A program made the position numbers and the translations under genes. From an uncultured Clostridia bacterium (lineage in GTDB: Bacteria > Bacillota > Clostridia > Oscillospirales > Oscillospiraceae), in assembly GCA_946187035.1 (NCBI GenBank), contig CAMHPQ010000006.1:1-41664 (forward strand): 41,664 bases of DNA, read 5' to 3'. Below, piece by piece: positions 6,031 to 13,878 of the stretch. The notes under the pieces are model-generated. The model was not told the DNA's origin. It saw only the letters and a program-made list of their open reading frames with translations, and ran no database searches. Each line of letters opens with the position of its first letter. The first letter of the stretch is position 1.

Positions 6031-7401
6031 TCAGAAGCCCATCTTGCCGCCGAAAAGGCCGCCGAGGTTGCCCATGCCGGCGAGGCCCTTTTTGCCCTTG
6101 CGGCGCTTGCCCATATTGGTCAGCTGCCTGGTGAGATTCTGCATCATGTCGTACTGCTTCAGCAGACGGTTGATCTCCACCACGCTGGTGCCGGAGCCGG
6201 TGGCGATGCGCTTTTTGCGGCTGGCGTTGAGAACGGCGGGATTCTCTCTTTCATAAGGCGTCATGCTGAGGATGATGGCCTCGATGCGGCCCATGGCCTT
6301 CTCGTCGATGTTGGCCCCCTGGAGCGCCTTGGCGTCCATGCCGGGGATCATGCCGGCCACGTCCTGCAGAGAGCCCATGCCCTTGAGCTGCTGGAGCTGG
6401 TCGTAGTAGTCCGTCAGGGTGAATTTGTTCTGACGCAGACGCTCGGCCATCTCCTCGGCCTTTTTCTCGTCGAAGGCCTGCTCCGCCTTCTCAATCAGCG
6501 TGAGCACGTCGCCCATGCCGAGGATGCGGTTGGCCATGCGGTCCGGGTGAAATGGCTCGATCTGGTCGAGCTTCTCGCCGATACCCGCGAATTTGATGGG
6601 TTTGCCGGTGAGGGCCTTGATGCTCAGGGCAGCGCCGCCACGGGCGTCGCCGTCCAGCTTGGTGAGCATGACGCCGGTGATGTCCAGCATCTCGTCGAAA
6701 GTGGTCGCCGTGGCCACCGCGTCCTGACCGATCATGGCGTCGATAACCAGAAGGATCTCGGCCGGCTCCACAGCCGCCTTGATGTTCTGCAGCTCCTGCA
6801 TCAGGGCTTCGTCGATGTGCAGACGGCCAGCGGTATCGAGGAACACCAGATCGTTGCCGTGCTTTCGCGCGTACTCCACGCCGGCCTTGGCGATCTCCAC
6901 AGGGTCGCCCTGGCCCATCTGGAACACCGGGATGCCCAGCTGCTTGCCCACAGTCTCCAGCTGCTGGATGGCGGCGGGACGGTAGACGTCGCAGGCCACC
7001 AGCAGCGGGTTCTTGCCCTGCTTGCGCATATAGCCCGCAAGCTTCGCGCCGTTGGTGGTTTTGCCCGCGCCCTGCAGACCCACCAGCATGACCACACTGG
7101 GGGATTTGCTGGAGATGTTCAGCTTCTGGTTCTCGCTGCCCATGAGGGAGGTGAGCTCCTCATCGACGATCTTGATGACCATCTGCGCGGGAGAGAGACT
7201 CTCCAGCACATCCGCGCCGGTGGCACGCTCCGTGACCTTCTTTACAAAGTCCTTGACGACCTTGAAGTTCACGTCGGCCTCCAGCAGGGCGAGCTTGACC
7301 TCGCGCATGGCCTCTTTCACGTCGGCCTCCGTCAGTCTGCCCTTGCCGCGCAGACGCTTGAAGGCGGCGGATAATTTGTCAGAAAGGGATTCAAATGCCA
7401 T
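6031..7401 (-). CDS. ffh: Signal recognition particle protein Ffh (SRP54)
   Basis: Ffh is the SRP GTPase that binds signal sequences and 4.5S/6S RNA and delivers ribosomes to FtsY at the membrane. The 456-residue protein has the N domain (SLSDKLSAAFKRLRGKGRLTE), the G domain with GLQGAGKTT (G1, ~residue 107), DVYRPAAIQQL, DTAGRLHID (G3) and TKLDGDARGG (G4), and a C-terminal M domain with DYYDQLQQLKGMG, NRLLKQYDMM and a Met/Gly-rich tail. It follows ylxM by 18 bases, the conserved pairing. Its receptor ftsY lies at the far end of the window. Confidence 0.98.
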   Translation of the reverse strand: MAFESLSDKLSAAFKRLRGKGRLTEADVKEAMREVKLALLEADVNFKVVKDFVKKVTERATGADVLESLSPAQMVIKIVDEELTSLMGSENQKLNISSKSPSVVMLVGLQGAGKTTNGAKLAGYMRKQGKNPLLVACDVYRPAAIQQLETVGKQLGIPVFQMGQGDPVEIAKAGVEYARKHGNDLVFLDTAGRLHIDEALMQELQNIKAAVEPAEILLVIDAMIGQDAVATATTFDEMLDITGVMLTKLDGDARGGAALSIKALTGKPIKFAGIGEKLDQIEPFHPDRMANRILGMGDVLTLIEKAEQAFDEKKAEEMAERLRQNKFTLTDYYDQLQQLKGMGSLQDVAGMIPGMDAKALQGANIDEKAMGRIEAIILSMTPYERENPAVLNASRKKRIATGSGTSVVEINRLLKQYDMMQNLTRQLTNMGKRRKGKKGLAGMGNLGGLFGGKMGF

Positions 7402-7419
7402 GGAGTTTTCCTTTCCCGA

Positions 7420-7773
7420 TTATGCTTGCCTGAGCTCTCCCAGCCGGTGGATGATCTCTCCGGCGAGGGCCTTGGCCTCCCCGTCGGTGATCTGCTCCAG
7501 TCTGGTGAGCTTCGATTCCACACCGCGGAGGATCTCCCGCTGGGCCTGAAACCTTGCGACCAGGCCGGTCTTTTCCTCCGTCTCCCGCAAGATGGCCTCG
7601 GCTCTGCGGATGATGTCCCACACTCCCTGCCGGGAGATGCCGGACGACTCCGCGATCTCCGCCAGGGAGAGGTCGGAATTGTAGTGGAGGTCGAAATATT
7701 CCCGCTGCTTGTCGGTGAGCAATTCCCCGTAAAAATCAAACAGCATCGTGCGCCATACCGTTTCCTCCGGCAC
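7420..7773 (-). CDS. ylxM: YlxM (UPF0122) helix-turn-helix protein, putative SRP regulator
   Basis: The 117-residue protein contains LLFDFYGELLTDKQREYF-like and ISRQGVWDIIRRAE motifs typical of YlxM, a sigma-70 region 4-like helix-turn-helix protein nearly always upstream of ffh. Streptococcal homologues interact with SRP components. The start is a GTG at 7773, with AGGGGGC about 8 bases upstream; the encoded N-terminus matches family length, while the internal ATG at 7746 would remove the first helix. A near-perfect promoter lies 50 bases upstream. Confidence 0.92.
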   Translation of the reverse strand: MPEETVWRTMLFDFYGELLTDKQREYFDLHYNSDLSLAEIAESSGISRQGVWDIIRRAEAILRETEEKTGLVARFQAQREILRGVESKLTRLEQITDGEAKALAGEIIHRLGELRQA

Positions 7774-7818
7774 CGTTTTCGCCCCCTGTGCAAAGCATTC
7801 TTCCTTTACAGCCTTTGC

Positions 7819-7847
7819 ATTATACTCCTACTTGCAGTCGCTGTCAA
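7819..7847 (-). promoter_or_regulatory. Consensus SigA promoter for ylxM-ffh-rpsP-khpA
   Basis: TTGACA and TATAAT are perfect matches separated by 17 bases on the minus strand. The -35 and spacer overlap the last codons of the upstream decarboxylase gene. Predicted start is about 35-40 bases before the ylxM start codon. Confidence 0.88.
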
Positions 7848-9183
7848 GTATTTTTTCTTGGCAGACCACGTCGCAGGTCAATGCACCGTAATACCGCAGC
7901 ATTTTCAGAGATGTCTCGTCGATCCGCTCCCCGCAGGTGAGGATCGGAACGGCCGGCGGACAGCTCACGGTGGGGGCCGCGAGGATGCGCCCGAGGCACT
8001 GCTCCAGCGGCAGGGTCTCGCAGGCGGAGAGCAGGGCCTGACGGATGGACATGACCCGCTCCGGCCTCGGCATGGCTGGCGGAGCCGCAGTGATTTCCGC
8101 CTTCAAAGGGATAGCGGACAGCGCAGCTTCGAGCCGCTGGAAATCCGACTCCGTGGTATTGGGCGAGACCATGAAAACGATGAAATCCGGGTCGGCAAAC
8201 TCGCACCAGAGGTTTTGCTCCTGCAGAATCGCCGCCAGCTCTTCCCCGGTGTAGCCCCGCTTTTTCGGACAGAGGGTGAGCTTCACCGGTTCGTCGCCGA
8301 AGAGCGTCCAGCCGTCGGATTGGAGTTGGGTTTTCAGCTGATCCAACCGCGCTGCTGTCTCCTGCAAACGTTCTGGCCATTCCTCGGAGAGGGCTTTGTT
8401 CGCCAGATCCAGCGACTGCAGAATCAGATAGGACGGGCTGGTGCTGGCGAAGAGACCCATGGCTCGGTGGGCAGCGTCGATCAGTTCATTCGGGCAGGTT
8501 TTCCCGAAATGCAGATACGCCCCGCCGGTGAGCACCGGGAGGGTCTTGTGGGCCGAGTCGCAGCAGAGGTCCGCCCCCAGATCCGTGGGATGCCGGGATT
8601 CTGGGAGGAACCGCAGATAGGCACCGTGGGCGTTGTCCACCAGCAGCAGGGCGTGGTGCTTATGGCAGACCTCGGACAGCGCCTTGATATTCGCCGCGTG
8701 GCCCAGGTAGTCAGGAGAAGTTATGTAAACTAAACAGGCGCCGGACGCAGTGAGCTCCGCGTCCAGCATCTTGGGAGAAAGATCGCAGGTCAGAAGTCCG
8801 TCACCATACAGCCACCGGACTTGCAGATCCAGCAGCCCCGCAGCGGTGAGGAAGGCGCTGTGGGCGTTCCGGGCAGCCAGAATCAGAGGGTCTCTCCCCT
8901 GCCGCTTTGCGTACTGCATGCCTAGATAGAGCATGGCGCGGATGCAGAGGCTGGAGCCCTCGGCGCTGTAAACCGTCCGGGCGCTGCCGAAAAGGCGGGA
9001 AGCATTTTCCTCACTCTCACGGATGATCCCATTGGCGTGATACAGCACATCCGCCCCGGGGATCTCGGTGATGTCCAGCGGCTCCGGGCCCAGAACAGAA
9101 GCGCCCTTGTGGCCCGGCATGTGGAGCCGCGCGGCGTCGGATTCCGCGTAGCCTCGGACGAAATCACAGATCGGCGTGTTCAT
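7828..9183 (-). CDS. Orn/Lys/Arg decarboxylase family PLP enzyme
   Basis: This 451-residue fold-type I PLP enzyme resembles the short Firmicutes Orn/Lys/Arg decarboxylases (YaaO/SpeA type). Visible motifs are HMPGHKG (residues 21-27), DITEIPGADVLYHANGII, the substrate/PLP-pocket DNAHG (183-187) and the PLP lysine in DSAHKTLPVLTGG (Lys213). The C-terminal decarboxylase domain includes CLGRILAAPTVSCPP. The start overlaps the stop of the radical SAM gene by ATGA, with GGAGGGACG just upstream, so the two are translationally coupled. Known members make agmatine, cadaverine or putrescine; the substrate here cannot be read from the sequence. No intrinsic terminator follows; the ylxM promoter begins inside its 3' end. 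Confidence 0.9.
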   Translation of the reverse strand: MNTPICDFVRGYAESDAARLHMPGHKGASVLGPEPLDITEIPGADVLYHANGIIRESEENASRLFGSARTVYSAEGSSLCIRAMLYLGMQYAKRQGRDPLILAARNAHSAFLTAAGLLDLQVRWLYGDGLLTCDLSPKMLDAELTASGACLVYITSPDYLGHAANIKALSEVCHKHHALLLVDNAHGAYLRFLPESRHPTDLGADLCCDSAHKTLPVLTGGAYLHFGKTCPNELIDAAHRAMGLFASTSPSYLILQSLDLANKALSEEWPERLQETAARLDQLKTQLQSDGWTLFGDEPVKLTLCPKKRGYTGEELAAILQEQNLWCEFADPDFIVFMVSPNTTESDFQRLEAALSAIPLKAEITAAPPAMPRPERVMSIRQALLSACETLPLEQCLGRILAAPTVSCPPAVPILTCGERIDETSLKMLRYYGALTCDVVCQEKILDSDCK

Positions 9184-10562
9184 CGTCCCTCCGCGGCCCG
9201 GGCGGCGGCCAGCATGATGGCGCACTCCATTCGCTTTTTGAACAGGTCGCAGCCCGCCTCATAGACCCCGGTGATGCTGCCAGTGGCGTGGTAGGCGTTG
9301 GCCGCGCAGCCGCCGGAGCAGTAGAGTCTGGCCCAGCAGTCCCGGCACTCGGGCTTGGCGTAGACGTTGCAGGCGGCAAATTCGTTCTGCACCTCGGAAT
9401 TGTCCAGACCGGTGAAGATGCTGCCCAGCCTGAACTTCTCGTCTCCCACGAACTGATGGCAGGGGTAGAGATCACCCCAGGGGGTGACGGCCATGTACTC
9501 CGTGCCGGAGCCGCAGCCGGAGACCCGCTTATAGATGCAGGGCCCGCCGCTGAGGTCGATCATGTAGTGATAGAAGGTGAAGGGTTTTCCTTCCCGCTCA
9601 CGCTGGAGCATCAGCTCCGCCAGCTCCTCGTACTGCCCCATGACCAGCTCCTGATCCTCCTTGGTCAATGCCGAGGGATCGTCGGGGGCGCAGACCACCG
9701 GCTCCATGCTGAGCTCCGTGAAGCCCAGATCCAGCATCTGCTTGATGTCGTTCAGGAAGTCGGGGTTGTTGTGGGTAAAGGTGCCGCGCATGTAGTAGTT
9801 CTTCCCTTCTCTGGCGGCCACCAGCTTCTGAAACTTCGGCACGATCCGCTCCCAGCTGCCGTTGCCGGCGTAGTCCACCCGGAACCGGTCGTGGACCTCC
9901 TTGCGGCCGTCCAGGCTCAGCACCACGTTGGACATCTCTTTGTTGGCGAAGTCGATGACGTCGTCGTCGATGAGCATGCCGTTGGTGGTGAGGGTAAAGC
10001 GGAAGTGCTTGCCCACCTCCTTCTCGATGCTGCGGGCGTAGACCACCAGCTCCTTCACCACGTCGAAGTTCATCAGCGGTTCGCCGCCGAAGAAGTCCAC
10101 CTCCAGGTTGTGGCGGGTACCACTGTGCTCCACCAGGAAGTCCAGAGCTCGCTTGCCCACCTCGAAGCTCATGATCGCACGCTCGCCGTGGTATTTTCCC
10201 TGGCTGGCGAAGCAGTAGGAGCAATTCAGGTTGCAGGTGTGGGCCACGTGGAGACACAGGGCCTTGATGACCCCGGCGCTTTTCGCCTTCAGATCCCCGG
10301 CGATGGGCTCGAAGGTGTCGGGGGCAAAGAGCTGACCGGCCTCCTTCAATTCGCAGATCTGGTCATAGCAGCGACGGATCTCCGCCTCGGTGACGGCGTC
10401 CTCCGCTGCGTACTTCTCCAGCATCGCAGCCTGGATCTCCGCATAGGGGTGATCCTCGAACATGGAAATCATATCATAGGCCAGCGGGTCAACCACATGC
10501 ACCGCGCCGGAGCAGACGTCCAGAACGATGTTGTAGCCGCCGAGTTGGTATTGGTGAATCAT
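9180..10562 (-). CDS. SCIFF-type radical SAM/SPASM peptide maturase
   Basis: The 460-residue protein matches the thioether-forming SCIFF maturase group (CteB-like) from memory of its signature start MIHQYQLGGYNIVLDVCSG and SPASM end. The radical SAM cluster is C110-C114-C117 (HTCNLNCSYC). FFGGEPLMNF and LTTNGM follow. The SPASM region holds CIYKRVSGCGSG, YPCHQF and CRDCWARLYCSGGCAAN for two auxiliary Fe-S clusters. CteB-type enzymes crosslink Cys thiols to alpha-carbons in a ~46-residue six-Cys precursor. That precursor gene is normally directly upstream but is absent from the 99-base gap here. GGGAGGA lies 9 bases before the ATG. The gene is translationally coupled to the decarboxylase. Confidence 0.9.
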   Translation of the reverse strand: MIHQYQLGGYNIVLDVCSGAVHVVDPLAYDMISMFEDHPYAEIQAAMLEKYAAEDAVTEAEIRRCYDQICELKEAGQLFAPDTFEPIAGDLKAKSAGVIKALCLHVAHTCNLNCSYCFASQGKYHGERAIMSFEVGKRALDFLVEHSGTRHNLEVDFFGGEPLMNFDVVKELVVYARSIEKEVGKHFRFTLTTNGMLIDDDVIDFANKEMSNVVLSLDGRKEVHDRFRVDYAGNGSWERIVPKFQKLVAAREGKNYYMRGTFTHNNPDFLNDIKQMLDLGFTELSMEPVVCAPDDPSALTKEDQELVMGQYEELAELMLQREREGKPFTFYHYMIDLSGGPCIYKRVSGCGSGTEYMAVTPWGDLYPCHQFVGDEKFRLGSIFTGLDNSEVQNEFAACNVYAKPECRDCWARLYCSGGCAANAYHATGSITGVYEAGCDLFKKRMECAIMLAAARAAEGR

Positions 10563-10591
10563 GGTTGGTTCCTCCCGGAAAGTGCATGAAA

Positions 10592-10621
10592 TAAGAGCGT
10601 GCCGGATAAAGCACGCTCTTA
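10592..10621. terminator. Hairpin between SLH-protein gene and radical SAM gene
   Basis: TAAGAGCGTGC and GCACGCTCTTA form an 11-bp perfect stem with an 8-base loop. It could end the upstream SLH-protein transcript, although the following T-run is weak (TTATTTC). It directly abuts the -10 box of the next promoter, so it may instead be an operator or a 5'-end structure. Confidence 0.55.
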
Positions 10622-10648
10622 TTATAATGATTCTTGCGGGTTCGTCAA
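10621..10648 (-). promoter_or_regulatory. SigA promoter for radical SAM maturase
   Basis: TTGACG and TATAAT lie 16 bases apart on the minus strand. The predicted start falls inside the adjoining 11-bp inverted repeat (10592-10621). Confidence 0.75.
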
Positions 10649-10661
10649 GTGTCGCCGCTCG

Positions 10662-13475
10662 TCAGAGATTGATTCTCCATGCGTCGAAGGTCTGGATGAT
10701 TTTGGCGGCCTGGGCGCGGGTGGCGGTGCCCTGGGGCTGGAGGGTACGGACATTGCCGTCCTCGAAGCCGTTGATGATGCCCACGCTCACCGCCCAGGAG
10801 ATGGGATCCATGGCATAGGCGGAAACCTGGCCCGCATCCGCGAAGTCAGACAGACCCTTGCGGGAGTTGGTGTCATAGCTGGCGTAGTTGGCGTACCGGA
10901 AGAAGATCGTGACCAGCTGCTCGCGGGTGATGGTCTGGTCCGGGGCAAACTCCGTGGCGGAGATGCCGTTGACCACGCCGTTCACATAGGCCCAGGTGAC
11001 GGCCTGGGTGTACCAGGTGCCGGCGGCCACGTCCCGGAAGGGATGATTCAGGCCGGTGACAGAGGGCTCGCCCACCATGCGGTAGAGCACCGTGACCAGC
11101 ATGGCGCGGGTCATGGAGGCATTGGGATCGAACCGGGTGGCGGAGGTGCCGTTCATGTAGTCGTTGTAGGACACATAGCGGACGTTGTCATAGAACCAGT
11201 CGCCGGTGGACACATCCCAGTAGGGGTTCTGCCAGCTGCCGTCGGCCTTGGGCATGTACTCATACCGGAACTCGCCGCAGCGGGTGCACTGATAGGCGAT
11301 GACGCCGCGGGTGCGGGTGGTGGACTCGGTGCGCCACTGCTCGTCCCAGGCATGGCCCAGGGCGTCCACGTAGCTGTCGTTGTCGATGAATTGCGCGCCG
11401 TCCGCCGGGCAGATGTAGGCAGTGTAGCCCTTTTCGGTGCAGGTGGGCGCAACGTCCTTTCGCTCGGTATAGGTGTGGACGTGGCCCTCACCGGAATAGG
11501 GGATCACGCCGACCTCCTCCTGGAGGCAGCGGGTGCAGACTCTGTGGCGGGAGCCGTTGGTGGTGGCGGTGGGCTCCACATCCACGATCCAGTCGCCCCA
11601 GTCGTGGCCCAGGGCGGGCAGACGCAGATTGCGGACGTCGCCGCAGTAGGCGCACTTGGTGTTTTTATAGCCGCTCTCGGTGCAGGTGGGCTCCTTCTGC
11701 TCGATGGTGCCGTAGTTGTGGCCGGTGGCCTTGATGGCCTCCACATGGACCTCGCCGCAGCGGGAGCAGGTGTACTCGACCAGACCGTCCTCGGTGCAGG
11801 AGTTTTCAAAGACGGTTCTGGTGGTGCTGTCGCCCTCGTAGTTGTGGCCCAGGGCCGGGGTGCGGGTGCCGTCCACGATGATGGTGTCGCCGCAGGCGCA
11901 GACCTTCATGGTGTAGCCGCCCTCGGTGCAGGTGGGCTCCACCACCTTGGTCTCATAGACGTGGGCGTCCGGAGCGCTGAGCTTGTGGATCAGCCGGGTC
12001 TCGGTCTCGCCGCAGACCGTGCAGGTGCGGCTGCGCTGGCCGTCGGTATCCTCGGTGGCCGGGGTCACGGTGGTCCAGGCGCCCCAGGTGTGGCCCTTGG
12101 CCTTGACGGTCTCGGTGTACCACTTGTTGCAGCGCTTGCAGACGAAGAGTCTGCTGCCGTCCTCGGTGCAGGTGGCGGGGCGGCCGCTCTCGTCGAAATC
12201 GTGGCCCAGAGAGGAGAGCGTGTAGGTATAGACTCTGCCGCAGTCGGTGCAGGTGAAGACCACGCTGCCGTTTTGGTCGCAGGTGGGCTCAGTGCGCACC
12301 TTGTTCCAGGTGTGGTCGTTGAGATAGCGGAACTCCACGTCGAAGCCGCTGTCCGTCTTGGTGATGTTGGTGCTGTAATGGGACACGGGGCCGATGTTCA
12401 GCTCGTAGGCGATGTCGTTGCCGGCGCTGTCCTTCAGCGGCAGACGGTCAAAGGTGACGCCGGAGGCGCTGGGATCCAGGTAGGCCTGGGCATAGACCTT
12501 GCCGCCGGCACTGAGCTCCAGATAGACGCTGCCGGGCCGATCCTCGGTGTAGGGCACGTCCTCATCGATCTGCTCGTTGGTCCAGTCGGTCTTGATGGCC
12601 ACGGTGCGCATCTCGTCGGTGCTGAGCGCGCGGACGTCCACGACCTTGCGCACCACCAGGGTATTGCCCTGGAGATTCGGCACGGAGACGTTGGGATCCT
12701 CGATGCAGTAGGCGGAGCCGTCCGGCAGGGTGCTGGTGCAGGAGAGGAAGTAGGTGCCGAAATCCACCACGCCGAAGCTGATGTAGCCGTTTTCATCGGT
12801 GACTGCGGTGTAGGTCTTGGCGTTGCCGTTGGCATCGGTGCCGGAGAGCTTGAAGCTCTGGCCGGAGCCGATGTGCTCCCCGGAGCCGTCGTTGACGTAG
12901 AACCAGACCACGTCCTTGGTGTTGCTCAGGGAGGAACTGGCGTTGTTGGGGGCGGCGTTGCCCAGATAGTCATAGCTGCTGAACAGCGCGCCGCGGACGG
13001 CGTTGTACTGCCGATAGTTGTCGATCAGGTAGTGGTCGCTGTCCTTGGCGGCCTCCACCTCGATGCGCTGGGGCAGGGTCCGGATCCAGGTGGTGCCGCC
13101 GCGCAGGACCTGGAAGGTGCAGGTGACGATGGTGGTGATGGCAGAATTGTATTGGGCGGGGTTGGTGATGGTGCCCTTTTCAATATGGAGATCGCCGTTC
13201 CGGTCTGTCTCCGTGGCGTTCCCGAAGGTGGGATATTCCACCTTTTCCAGCTTCAGGCACTCGTCGTCATAGAGCACGTCCAGCCAGACGCGGTCCAGAT
13301 CGTAGGTGCCGTTGATGCGGATGGCGTAGGAATAGGTGAAGGTCTCCCCCACCGCAACGCTGCGCTGCGAGCCGGATTTCACGTGCACCGTGACCGTATC
13401 GGCGGCGGAGACGCCAACCGTCAGCACGGAGAACACCATGATCAGACACAGCAGCAAAGCAAGACTGCGTTTCAT
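10662..13475 (-). CDS. SLH-domain surface protein with tandem Cys/His modules
   Basis: The 937-residue exported protein starts with a signal peptide (MKRSLALLLCLIMVFS, cleavage near VSAAD). Residues ~25-170 form a beta-rich domain somewhat like cohesin or carbohydrate-binding folds. Around 195-270 is a CnaB-like segment (FKLSGTDANGNAKTY, YISFGVVDFGTYFLS). Residues ~390-730 hold about nine modules of roughly 35-45 residues built as PTCT..G...C..CG...ALGH. Three SLH repeats end the protein (NGTSATRFDPNASMTRA, NGISATEFAPDQTITRE, TATRAQAAKII) and probably bind pyruvylated wall polymers. The ATG at 13475 is chosen because AAGGAG lies 8 bases upstream. A promoter precedes it. Function beyond surface display is unknown. 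Confidence 0.88.
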   Translation of the reverse strand: MKRSLALLLCLIMVFSVLTVGVSAADTVTVHVKSGSQRSVAVGETFTYSYAIRINGTYDLDRVWLDVLYDDECLKLEKVEYPTFGNATETDRNGDLHIEKGTITNPAQYNSAITTIVTCTFQVLRGGTTWIRTLPQRIEVEAAKDSDHYLIDNYRQYNAVRGALFSSYDYLGNAAPNNASSSLSNTKDVVWFYVNDGSGEHIGSGQSFKLSGTDANGNAKTYTAVTDENGYISFGVVDFGTYFLSCTSTLPDGSAYCIEDPNVSVPNLQGNTLVVRKVVDVRALSTDEMRTVAIKTDWTNEQIDEDVPYTEDRPGSVYLELSAGGKVYAQAYLDPSASGVTFDRLPLKDSAGNDIAYELNIGPVSHYSTNITKTDSGFDVEFRYLNDHTWNKVRTEPTCDQNGSVVFTCTDCGRVYTYTLSSLGHDFDESGRPATCTEDGSRLFVCKRCNKWYTETVKAKGHTWGAWTTVTPATEDTDGQRSRTCTVCGETETRLIHKLSAPDAHVYETKVVEPTCTEGGYTMKVCACGDTIIVDGTRTPALGHNYEGDSTTRTVFENSCTEDGLVEYTCSRCGEVHVEAIKATGHNYGTIEQKEPTCTESGYKNTKCAYCGDVRNLRLPALGHDWGDWIVDVEPTATTNGSRHRVCTRCLQEEVGVIPYSGEGHVHTYTERKDVAPTCTEKGYTAYICPADGAQFIDNDSYVDALGHAWDEQWRTESTTRTRGVIAYQCTRCGEFRYEYMPKADGSWQNPYWDVSTGDWFYDNVRYVSYNDYMNGTSATRFDPNASMTRAMLVTVLYRMVGEPSVTGLNHPFRDVAAGTWYTQAVTWAYVNGVVNGISATEFAPDQTITREQLVTIFFRYANYASYDTNSRKGLSDFADAGQVSAYAMDPISWAVSVGIINGFEDGNVRTLQPQGTATRAQAAKIIQTFDAWRINL

Positions 13476-13522
13476 CAAATCACTCCTTTTTCTGTCGCAA
13501 AGGTTTTTGTTTGATCCTTCCT

Positions 13523-13551
13523 ATCATAGCAGATGGGAAGGGAATTCGCAA
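13523..13551 (-). promoter_or_regulatory. Putative SigA promoter of SLH-protein gene
   Basis: TTGCGA and TATGAT are separated by 17 bases on the minus strand, about 48 bases before the start codon at 13475. Confidence 0.65.
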
Positions 13552-13595
13552 TTGTAAAATATTTGAATGGCTTTTCGTTAAGGGGTCAAATTATA

Positions 13596-13834
13596 GTTTA
13601 ACGAACAGAGTAAAAAACTTGTCATTGCGAACCAGTGACCGACGTCACCTGGTGTGGCAATCCGCATCCCCCGGCGGCGGAGTGGAAACTCGCAGAACGT
13701 TGAGATCAAACGGATTCGCCCTACTTCTAACAAAGAATCAGTCTGTACCGCAAGAGAACGGATTGCCACACCAGTGTGCGCACTGGTTCGCAATGACACT
13801 CTTTAGGTCTGGTGCAAAGAACAACTCGTTAAAC
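13596..13834. repeat. Nested palindromic intergenic element (GTCATTGCGA-type ends)
   Basis: This fills most of the ~400-base gene-free stretch 13476-13878. Outer arms GTTTAACGA (13596-13604) and TCGTTAAAC (13826-13834) enclose a 17-base perfect inverted repeat beginning GTCATTGCGAACCAG (13621-13637 and 13781-13797). Inside is a 14-base perfect repeat GGTGTGGCAATCCG (13651-13664 and 13759-13772). Each end can also fold alone (CCAGTGAC..GTCACCTGG; ACCAGTG..CACTGGT). The GTCATTGCGA...GGCAATCC pattern resembles palindromic MITE-like units I have seen in many bacterial genomes; this is recollection. It has no transposase and only one copy in this window. Confidence 0.85.
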
Positions 13835-13878
13835 ACCAATTTACCGCTGGAATATGAAACCGAATTCACACTCCAAGC

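Noticed and set aside
10563..10661. SCIFF precursor peptide gene upstream of the maturase
   Set aside because: The 99 bases hold only a promoter, hairpin and ribosome binding site; no Cys-rich frame is present on either strand.
10599..13514. A 971-codon open frame on the plus strand opposite the SLH protein
   Set aside because: It is Gly/Val/Ala-rich with no domain; the minus strand has a signal peptide, SLH repeats, promoter and ribosome binding site.
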